Below, in pieces: positions 1 to 6,187 of a stretch of 28,850 nt of DNA. The stretch covers positions 1 to 28,850 of the forward strand of contig CAYPMR010000053.1 of assembly GCA_964411665.1 (NCBI GenBank), written 5' to 3'. The position numbers and the translations under genes were made by a program. The notes below the pieces were generated by a model that made no database searches, was not told the DNA's origin, and was given only the letters and a program-made list of their open reading frames with translations. How positions within the stretch are numbered: position 1 is the first letter of the stretch; every line of letters begins with the position of its first letter. This DNA comes from CALFCE01 sp964411665. Its GTDB lineage: Bacteria; Pseudomonadota; Gammaproteobacteria; Granulosicoccales; Granulosicoccaceae.

Positions 1-594
1 TCCAGTACAGCCGACGAAGCTTCCGATGTGACTTCCGATCTGGATTCGGATGCAGGTTCAGCGGACTTTGCGGAATTACCAGAAAGCAGCATTCAGGGCC
101 TTTCCCAAAGCCTTGGAGGTGACGTAAGTGTAAAAGAAGCAGTGGAATCTAAAATACAAACAGATAGTGTTGTGCTTGAAAGTACACAGTTCTCAAAACA
201 TACAAAAGCTACTGTGCGAAATGTGGCGTCAGAACCGTTACAAGCTGAATCAACCACGTTGATGAAATCTCAGCCTGAGAGCATTGGGTTTACAGCGTCA
301 CAAAATCTGTCTGATGCAGCAAACGAAGAAAATGCCGAGAATAGTTCGTTAGCCGCAAGAACAACAACAATTTCAACGGAGCGTTCTGCAAAACCAACAG
401 TGGAGACTGGTATTAATATAACTGCTTCGACTACCCCTGTCTTCCGAAAGACTCTAATCATGTGGAAAGAAGCCATTGTACAAATGGTAAAAGATGATCA
501 ACACGATGAGGCTAAACAGGAATTGAAATTACTACTGGAACACTATCCACAAGAAGCAGAATCATTCAAACCGTTTGCTGAGCAGGATAAATAA
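1..594 (+). CDS. C-terminal part of an acidic low-complexity protein, possibly an anti-sigma factor tail (5' partial)
   Basis: The reading frame is open from the first base of the window to the TAA at 592-594, so the gene very probably starts upstream. The GTG at 28 is only an internal candidate start. The first ~135 visible residues are rich in Ser, Thr, Glu and Ala with no hydrophobic segment, and look disordered. The last ~50 residues change character to an ordered helix-rich unit (FRKTLIMWKEAIVQM, then KLLLEHYPQEAESF). The pattern Trp-x-x-x-Ile, a charged turn, 'EA...L..LL..YP' resembles the C-terminal tail of many proteobacterial zinc-finger anti-sigma factors; this is an inference from a short pattern. 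No sigma factor is visible because the upstream sequence is missing. The gene exists with good confidence; its function is uncertain. Confidence 0.6.
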   Translation, partial: SSTADEASDVTSDLDSDAGSADFAELPESSIQGLSQSLGGDVSVKEAVESKIQTDSVVLESTQFSKHTKATVRNVASEPLQAESTTLMKSQPESIGFTASQNLSDAANEENAENSSLAARTTTISTERSAKPTVETGINITASTTPVFRKTLIMWKEAIVQMVKDDQHDEAKQELKLLLEHYPQEAESFKPFAEQDK

Positions 595-657
595 ATTGAA
601 CTAAAAAAGAGACCGTCCATGGTCATAGATGTGTAACCTACAAAAAAGCACATACTT

Positions 658-751
658 AGGAGGAGGTAAAAGTATTCAAATGCCTGGATATAAAAAAGTC
701 AATCTATCCTGCATTGAAAACCGTTATTATTGCATCACAGTGTTGCAATAA
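658..751 (+). other. Possible 23-codon small ORF with strong Shine-Dalgarno
   Basis: AGGAGGAGGT at 658-667 is an almost ideal ribosome binding site standing in otherwise non-coding sequence. The next start codon is ATG at 680, which opens a 23-residue frame (begins MPGYKKVNLSC, ends CITVLQ) closing with TAA at 749-751. The SD-to-ATG distance of 12 bases is longer than optimal, which weakens the case. The stop codon falls inside the right arm of the hairpin at 723-755, so translation would melt that hairpin. The peptide has two cysteines and no hydrophobic stretch. It could be a leader peptide, a small protein or chance. Confidence 0.3.
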
Positions 752-755
752 TAAC
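723..755. repeat. Perfect 12-bp inverted repeat (AT-rich hairpin)
   Basis: GTTATTATTGCA (723-734) and TGCAATAATAAC (744-755) are exact reverse complements separated by nine bases. No oligo-T tract follows on either strand, so it is not a classical intrinsic terminator. It overlaps the end of the candidate small ORF. It lies between the convergent ends of the first gene and the universal stress protein gene. Confidence 0.7.
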
Positions 756-756
756 T

Positions 757-770
757 CCGCTCTAAAGCGG
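757..770. repeat. Short GC-rich hairpin next to the AT-rich hairpin
   Basis: CCGCT (757-761) and AGCGG (766-770) pair around a CTAA loop, one base after the longer AT-rich inverted repeat. On the plus strand it is followed by GACTTCTTT, a weak U-rich run, so it might contribute to termination of plus-strand transcription from the first gene. A further nested structure lies at 801-842 (CAGTCT/AGACTG enclosing CATCG/CGATG), in the 3' region of the minus-strand stress-protein operon. Confidence 0.4.
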
Positions 771-871
771 GACTTCTTTCCCCAAGTTGTATAAGCCTTG
801 CAGTCTTAGGCGCATCGTGTGGGTCGATGGGCTTGGAGACTGTTTTGTAGACACTAAAACTAGCATGCAAA

Positions 872-1297
872 CTAACGTGCAACAAATACATTACACTTGG
901 CCCTTTCAGCCAGTGCAATACCTACTGATCCCAATATAGGCTCACCTCCCAGCGCATCTTTGGGGCGACAGCCAAAAATGATGAGATCAGCATTCCAATC
1001 ATCTGCAGCACTGAGTATTTCTCTGGCCCGCTTGCCGGTGCTAATCGATACTTCAGGTGCTTCATCGAAATACTTCGCTCCGATCTGGCGTAGATCCTCA
1101 AGTACCTTGGCTTTCATTTTTTCCTGTGCATCTTCAGGAAAAAATGAGGCAACCATGGAAAAGTTGTAACCGGGTAGAACCGATACAAGTTTGATGGTTG
1201 CGCCTGAAGCCTTTGCCATCTCACGGGCTACCGGGCAGCTTTTGGAGCCTGGTTCAGGATTGGAAACATCAATTGGAACAAGAATACGCTTGTACAT
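872..1297 (-). CDS. Universal stress protein, UspA family
   Basis: A 141-residue single-domain Usp protein. It begins MYKRILVPIDVSNPE, the usual first beta strand with the conserved Asp of the nucleotide site. It ends with a glycine-rich stretch (around residues 110-127: IIFGCRP, then GGEPILGSVG) matching the Gly-rich ATP-binding loop of the ATP-binding Usp subclass. The ATG has a good ribosome site (GAGGGA, 8 bases upstream). It starts 11 bases after the fused TRAP permease stop, so it is the last gene of that operon. Usp partners of TRAP transporters are known (TeaD of the Halomonas ectoine transporter modulates uptake in an ATP-dependent way). A regulatory role on this transporter is therefore likely, though inferred. 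Confidence 0.92.
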   Translation of the reverse strand: MYKRILVPIDVSNPEPGSKSCPVAREMAKASGATIKLVSVLPGYNFSMVASFFPEDAQEKMKAKVLEDLRQIGAKYFDEAPEVSISTGKRAREILSAADDWNADLIIFGCRPKDALGGEPILGSVGIALAERAKCNVFVAR

Positions 1298-1308
1298 GTT
1301 TTGATCCC

Positions 1309-3963
1309 TCAGGCTGCCGTCGTTGTTGGATTATTTCCAGGATCGGTTACAGGTCCAGTTGGTGGTGCTGTCACGGGTGGCAGTTTTTCCCGTCGACCTT
1401 GTTGTAATTTCCATATAAAACCTAGCAACAATAGAGCAGGTATGTACATCAGCTCTTTAGGCAGCGATCTTTTGGGTACTGATACTGTTTGGATTACCTG
1501 ATCGAAATCCATACCGGCCGCTTCTGCCGGACTGTCGAAGCTTACGCCATCAACGATAACTGAATCGCCTTCTATTATGAGTTCTACACCTGTACTTTCG
1601 AGTTTCTCTTCGCCAGTTGAACCTTCACCCACCGTTAGTGGTGCGACGAATGAACGTTCACGCCCGACATCGTCTTCGCCCAATAGTCGAAGTCTAAGCG
1701 TACTGCCGGGTTCAGCATCAGCAAACGTCTGGATGATGTCTGCAGGTGCTGTGTCAGCGAATGAGGGTGAGATTTTTTCCATCCAGAAGCCCGGACGAAA
1801 CAGCGTAAAAGCAATCAGCAACAAGGCCAACGTTTCCCATAGTCTGTTTTTTGTAAGAAACCAGCCCTGGGTTGCTGCAGCGAATAACAACATCGCCACC
1901 GTCGCTATGATAAATACAAATATACCCTGTATCAGATTTACATCGATCAACAGTAGATCTGTGTTGAAGATGAATAGGAATGGCAACATGGCAGTTCGTA
2001 AGCTGTAGAAAAAAGCCACAAAGCCTGTTTTTATTGGATCCCCGCCAGAGATCGCTGCAGCTGCGAAAGATGCAAGACCCACCGGTGGTGTAACGTCAGC
2101 CATTATGCCGAAGTAAAATACAAACAAATGAACGGCTATCAATGGGACGATTAACCCTGATTGTTGTCCCAGAGTCACGATGACCGGAGCCAACAGTGAC
2201 GATACAACGATGTAGTTGGCAGTGGTTGGCAAGCCCATGCCAAGAATCAGACTTAAAATTGCAGTGAAGAGCAACATCAATAGCAGGTTACCCATGGAAA
2301 TGATTTCAACCAAATCGGCCAGTACCAGTCCAACTCCAGTCAGCGATACGGCGCCAACAATGATGCCTGCAGTTGCTGTTGCGATGCCGATGCCTATCAT
2401 ATTGCGAGCACCTGTTACCAGCCCATCAATCAGTTCATTGAAACCCTGAACAATATATCTACCGAGATTGAATTTGCCACGAAACAGTGCAAACAGTGGA
2501 CGCTGCGTTAACAGAATAAAGATCATAAGACAGGTTGCCCAGAATGCAGATAAGCCAGGGCTGAGTCGTTCTACCATTAAACACCAGATCAATACGATAA
2601 CCGGCAGGATGTAGTGCAAGCCGGATAAAATGGTGGGCTTGGGGTCTGGTAGCTCAATGACCGGCGAATTTGGATCATCAATCTCCAGGTCTGGTTGCCG
2701 GGAACAAACGATAGCCAAGGCGATATATACAGCGACTAGCATAGCCGCAATAACCCATCCTGAATTTTCCCCGGCGATAGGTTTTATCCAGCCAAGCAAA
2801 TAATAAACAGCTATAGCAAGAAGGCAAAACATAACTACACCCAAGGCAAAACGGGTCAGTGCTACCAGCAGTGGCCGGGGTTCGGTACGGCGCGGCAGAC
2901 CTTGCATATTCAGTTTTTGCGCTTCCAGATGTACGATATACACCAATGCAATGTAGGAAATGGAAGCCGGAATGATGGCGTGTTTAACTACCTCAAAATA
3001 ACTGATGCCGACATATTCGACCATCAGGAAAGCTGCAGCACCCATCACTGGTGGCATTATTTGACCATTTACCGACGAGCCCACTTCGACCGCACCTGCT
3101 TTCTCACCACTGAAGCCAACCCGCTTCATCATGGGGATAGTAAATGTTCCAGTGGTAACCACATTGGCTATAGAGGAGCCAGATATAAGACCGGTCATCG
3201 CCGATGAGACAACAGCAGCTTTTGCAGGGCCACCACTGTAGTGACCAAGCAGGGAGAAGGCGACTTTAATGAAATAGTTACCTGCACCTGCTTTATCAAG
3301 CAGTGCACCAAAAAGTACAAACAGAAAAACAAATCCGCTTGATACACCTAACGCAATACCGAATACACCATCGGTTGATAACCATTGATTGTCTGCAATA
3401 GCGCCGAACGATGCACCTTTCCACGCCAGGATCCCCGGCATTGACTGGCCGCCGAAACAGTAAAATAAAAATATCATCGCCACTATCATCAGTGGCGGTC
3501 CTAGTGCGCGCCAAGTCGCTAGCAGCAACAGGATTATTCCGACTGTCGCTACTACGATGTCGATATTGTTAGGGTTGCCGGGGCGTGAGGACAGCGAATC
3601 GTAAAACAGAAATAAATAAGCCGCACAAAAGGCGCCGACAATAGCAAGTACCCAATCGATTCCAGGTATATAGTCTCGTGGCGAACGTTTAAACGCGGGA
3701 TAGGCTGTAAAGGTCAGGAAAATAGCAAAAGCCAAATGAATAGAGCGTGCTTCAGTATCGTTCAGTACACCGATACCCAGCGAAAAAGGCAGAGGTGACG
3801 CTATCCATAGTTGAAATAGTGACCAGGCAAGAGCTACACCTGTAATGAGTTTGGCTACAGTTCGATTTGTCGGGTTTCGGCCTCCTGTGTCGGAAGACGC
3901 AACCATTGCTTCAAGCTCTTCAGCCGAAGCTTCTTTCTGATTGTTTTGACCGGATTCACTCAT
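1309..3963 (-). CDS. TRAP transporter fused 4TM/12TM permease, TAXI type, with DUF3394-like C-terminal domain
   Basis: An 884-residue integral membrane protein. The first ~200 residues hold DctQ-like helices after a soluble Ser/Glu-rich N-terminus. Residues ~210-700 hold the DctM-like large permease, with glycine-rich motifs such as GLISGSSIANVVTTGTF and GMGLPTTANYIV characteristic of the family. This fusion is typical of transporters that use TAXI binding proteins, driving sodium- or proton-coupled uptake of organic acids across the inner membrane. After the permease core, residues ~730-836 form a non-membrane domain (PDZ-like VDGVSFDSPAEAAGM near residue 805) followed by one last helix (~837-852) and a Pro/Thr-rich tail. 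This corresponds to DUF3394, found at the end of some of these permeases. The start has AAGGAA 8 bases upstream. It lies downstream of a TAXI binding-protein gene and a terminator-like hairpin. Confidence 0.95.
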   Translation of the reverse strand: MSESGQNNQKEASAEELEAMVASSDTGGRNPTNRTVAKLITGVALAWSLFQLWIASPLPFSLGIGVLNDTEARSIHLAFAIFLTFTAYPAFKRSPRDYIPGIDWVLAIVGAFCAAYLFLFYDSLSSRPGNPNNIDIVVATVGIILLLLATWRALGPPLMIVAMIFLFYCFGGQSMPGILAWKGASFGAIADNQWLSTDGVFGIALGVSSGFVFLFVLFGALLDKAGAGNYFIKVAFSLLGHYSGGPAKAAVVSSAMTGLISGSSIANVVTTGTFTIPMMKRVGFSGEKAGAVEVGSSVNGQIMPPVMGAAAFLMVEYVGISYFEVVKHAIIPASISYIALVYIVHLEAQKLNMQGLPRRTEPRPLLVALTRFALGVVMFCLLAIAVYYLLGWIKPIAGENSGWVIAAMLVAVYIALAIVCSRQPDLEIDDPNSPVIELPDPKPTILSGLHYILPVIVLIWCLMVERLSPGLSAFWATCLMIFILLTQRPLFALFRGKFNLGRYIVQGFNELIDGLVTGARNMIGIGIATATAGIIVGAVSLTGVGLVLADLVEIISMGNLLLMLLFTAILSLILGMGLPTTANYIVVSSLLAPVIVTLGQQSGLIVPLIAVHLFVFYFGIMADVTPPVGLASFAAAAISGGDPIKTGFVAFFYSLRTAMLPFLFIFNTDLLLIDVNLIQGIFVFIIATVAMLLFAAATQGWFLTKNRLWETLALLLIAFTLFRPGFWMEKISPSFADTAPADIIQTFADAEPGSTLRLRLLGEDDVGRERSFVAPLTVGEGSTGEEKLESTGVELIIEGDSVIVDGVSFDSPAEAAGMDFDQVIQTVSVPKRSLPKELMYIPALLLLGFIWKLQQGRREKLPPVTAPPTGPVTDPGNNPTTTAA

Positions 3964-4086
3964 ATCAGAAATTCCTTTTGTTCGGTTCCCAAAAATGACG
4001 GGTATGTTTGATGGATGCGATTTGGCTAACTATCTGTTCCTTCTATTTATTATTTTTCCAAAATCTTTTTTCGATACCCGGTAAAG

Positions 4087-4117
4087 AAAACTGCCAGTGC
4101 AATTGACTGGCAGTTTT
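4087..4117 (-). terminator. Strong hairpin with T-rich flank between TAXI gene and permease
   Basis: AAAACTGCCAGT (4087-4098) and ACTGGCAGTTTT (4106-4117) are perfect 12-bp complements around a 7-base loop. Read on the minus strand the stem ends in TTTTCTTT, as in an intrinsic terminator. The plus strand reads TTTTCGTTT, so it may be bidirectional. Its place 58 bases after the binding-protein stop suggests partial termination, giving more binding protein than permease. Confidence 0.75.
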
Positions 4118-4174
4118 CGTTTCGGGAATTCTTCTACGACACGTAAAAATACATGTGACGAGAAGTATTGCCGC

Positions 4175-5146
4175 TTACATCCAGCCTTTTTCTTTGTAGT
4201 ACTTGACAGCGCCATCATGCAACGGTGCAGAAATGTTGTTGGTAATCATTTTTTCTTCTGTCAAATTAGAAAATGCTGGGTGCAGCTTCTTGAATCGCTT
4301 GAAGTTGTCGAACACAGCAGCAACGATGTTGTAAACGGTGTTTTCACTAACTGTTGCAGATGTTACGAAGGTTGCACCTACGCCGAATGTCGGTGTATCT
4401 GCATCAGTACCTGTGTACATTCCACCGGGAATGGAAGTTTGTGAATAGAAGCTGTTGTCATTAGCCAGTTTGTCAATTGCTTCACCAGTTACAGGAATCA
4501 GCTTTGACTCACATGATGTGGTTGCTTCCTTGATTGTTCCACTTGGGTGGCCGACTGTGAAAACCATCGCGTCAATCTTGTTATCGCAAAGTGCTTGAGA
4601 TTGCTCAGAAGATTTAAGCTCGGCAGCAAGTTTGAAATCATCCATTGACCAACCTACAGCGTCCATAACAACTTCCATTGTCGCGCGTGCGCCTGACCCT
4701 GGATTGCCAACGTTAACGCGTTTGCCTACCAGGTCTTCAAATTTTTCTATACCTGAATCAGCACGGGCCACGACAGTAAAGGGTTCCGGGTGTACTGAAA
4801 ACACTGCACGAAGATCTTCGAATGCTCCATCAGGAAATTGCTTGGGAGCAGTACCGTTGTAGCCGTGATATTGCCAGTCAGATTGAGCAACTCCCATGTC
4901 CAGATCACCAGCACGAATACCATTGATGTTCTTGACCGAACCACCGGTTGTGTGTGTGCACTTGATGTCGTGATCCTTTGTGCCACGATTAACCAGCTTG
5001 CAAATTGAGCCGCCTACTACGTAGTAAACTCCCGTTTGTCCACCAGTACCGATGGTGACGAATTCCTCAGCAGATGCAGTGCTTGAGACAGCAACAATGG
5101 CTGACATGGATGCACTGAGGAGTAGTTGTTTAAAATTGAATTTCAT
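4175..5146 (-). CDS. TAXI-family TRAP transporter solute-binding protein
   Basis: A 323-residue periplasmic binding protein. Residues 1-26 are a Sec signal peptide (positive MKFNFKQ, hydrophobic core, cleavage after TASA). The mature protein opens with the TAXI signature VTIGTGGQTGVYYVVG and carries a second family hallmark, NVGNPGSGARATMEV, in the middle. These motifs line the ligand cleft. Family members bind organic acids such as glutamate or 2-oxoglutarate; the ligand here is unknown. The ATG follows GGGGGA, a strong ribosome site. It is the first gene of the operon with the fused permease and universal stress protein, and is preceded by a 366-base regulatory gap. A cysteine pair near residues 49 and 63 could form a disulphide. 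Confidence 0.95.
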   Translation of the reverse strand: MKFNFKQLLLSASMSAIVAVSSTASAEEFVTIGTGGQTGVYYVVGGSICKLVNRGTKDHDIKCTHTTGGSVKNINGIRAGDLDMGVAQSDWQYHGYNGTAPKQFPDGAFEDLRAVFSVHPEPFTVVARADSGIEKFEDLVGKRVNVGNPGSGARATMEVVMDAVGWSMDDFKLAAELKSSEQSQALCDNKIDAMVFTVGHPSGTIKEATTSCESKLIPVTGEAIDKLANDNSFYSQTSIPGGMYTGTDADTPTFGVGATFVTSATVSENTVYNIVAAVFDNFKRFKKLHPAFSNLTEEKMITNNISAPLHDGAVKYYKEKGWM

Positions 5147-5295
5147 AAAGATTTTTCCCCCAATGGAAAAGTCAGAGGTAAGTCTGTATTCCGGTGTAAG
5201 TCTGAAGTGCTGGATTTACAACTCGGAAGCGCTTACCAGATGTTTGTTTGATCGATGTCGACTAATCAAACTTTGCCCAAGCAAGTGCTTTGCGG

Positions 5296-5319
5296 CAGTG
5301 GCATGGAAGCATGTCACTG
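5296..5319. repeat. Hairpin CAGTGGCATG / CATGTCACTG
   Basis: Ten base pairs (one G-U wobble when read on the plus strand) enclose a GAAG tetraloop; on the minus strand the same position is an A/C mismatch. There is no T-tract. It lies in the leader or promoter region of the TAXI-TRAP operon and could be an operator or an RNA structure. Confidence 0.5.
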
Positions 5320-5432
5320 GAAGCTAGCCGTTGATCCGTTCATGCACTTGTTTGTGGCTTTGAACTGATTAGCTTGGTACCAGACTCGATTTTGATCAGG
5401 CGGTGAACAACTGTATATCCGTGCGATTACCT

Positions 5433-5446
5433 CCGTAAGACTACGG
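5433..5446. promoter_or_regulatory. Dyad CCGTA-N4-TACGG, candidate response-regulator site
   Basis: A 14-base perfect dyad lies in the gap between the response-regulator gene and the TAXI-TRAP operon. LuxR/FixJ-type HTH proteins bind short dyads of this size as dimers. Assigning it to the neighbouring regulator is inference from position only. Confidence 0.3.
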
Positions 5447-5512
5447 TATCGGTTATCAGGATTTTATGGGTGATTTTGTAGATCGTGCGCCGTTTTTTTG
5501 GCTATTTCCGCA

Positions 5513-6139
5513 CTAAGTTGGGTCGTGCATCTGGCAGGTCTTCGCCATCTCTACCAGTTCTGTTAGTGAGCGTGCACTCATTTTTGCCATTATTCTTGCT
5601 CGATGATCGTCTACAGTGCGATGACTAATGGCAAGATCACGTGCGATTTCCTTGTTTGATGCATCAGCAGCACCTGCCACCAATAGTTTGAAAACATCTT
5701 GTTCTCGTGCGGTCAGACTTTGGTAGCGCGTCACAATTGCACGGCGAGTCTCAGATTCTTCATGCCAATCGGTGCTGAGTTGCATGGCAGTTTCAATCCG
5801 TTCGAGCAAAGTATCGACTAAGTAGGGCTTTTCCAGAAAATCCACTGCCCCTTTCTGGATAGCACCAACTGACATTGGGATGTCTCCATGTCCGGTGATA
5901 AAAATAATTGGAATCAAACAATTTGACTGCAGAATTCTGTCTTGTAGCTCCAGTCCCGTCATCCCGGGCATGCGAACGTCCAGAATAAGGCAGCAAGGGT
6001 ATTGCACATCGACTTTCTCCAGAAATTCCTCTGCTGTCTCGAATACGTGAATTTTGTAACCACGTAAGCCGATGGATCGGGTCAGAGCAATTCTGACCGC
6101 ACTATCATCATCAACGACGTAGACAGTTTTATTTTTCAC
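5513..6139 (-). CDS. Two-component response regulator, FixJ/NarL type
   Basis: A 208-residue regulator. The receiver domain (residues ~4-120) has the acidic pocket D10-D12, phospho-acceptor D54 in LILDVRMPG, T82 in FITGHGD and K104 in EKPY, all in standard positions. A LuxR-type helix-turn-helix (about 141-198) follows: SLTAREQDVFKLL, NKEIARDLAISHRTVDDH. This is the architecture of FixJ, DctR and TodT-like activators. It starts at GTG (6139), 48 bases after the kinase stop, with only a weak ribosome site, so it probably depends on co-transcription with the kinase. The nearest plausible target is the TAXI-TRAP operon immediately downstream. Confidence 0.95.
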   Translation of the reverse strand: MKNKTVYVVDDDSAVRIALTRSIGLRGYKIHVFETAEEFLEKVDVQYPCCLILDVRMPGMTGLELQDRILQSNCLIPIIFITGHGDIPMSVGAIQKGAVDFLEKPYLVDTLLERIETAMQLSTDWHEESETRRAIVTRYQSLTAREQDVFKLLVAGAADASNKEIARDLAISHRTVDDHRARIMAKMSARSLTELVEMAKTCQMHDPT

Positions 6140-6187
6140 ACCAGGTAATAAACAGGTTGGCAGTTATGAATTGTATTGATATCAAAT

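Larger units (their letters stand above)
5147..5512. promoter_or_regulatory. Regulatory gap upstream of the TAXI-TRAP operon
   Basis: No credible gene is seen in these 366 bases. The region holds the promoter(s) of the minus-strand transport operon and the 3' end of the sensor operon. Visible elements are a direct repeat GTAAGTCTG (5178-5186 and 5196-5204, 18 bases apart), an AAGCGCTT palindrome (5227-5234), a 10-bp hairpin at 5296-5319 and a CCGTA-N4-TACGG dyad at 5433-5446. I could not fix -35/-10 boxes with confidence. Confidence 0.5.

Noticed and set aside
727..918. 63-residue minus-strand reading frame after the Usp gene
   Set aside because: It overlaps the Usp 3' end and the hairpins, has no ribosome site and no recognisable domain.
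4097..4444. 115-residue plus-strand reading frame across the TAXI 3' end
   Set aside because: Antisense to a clear TAXI gene; cysteine-rich translation looks like a shadow frame.
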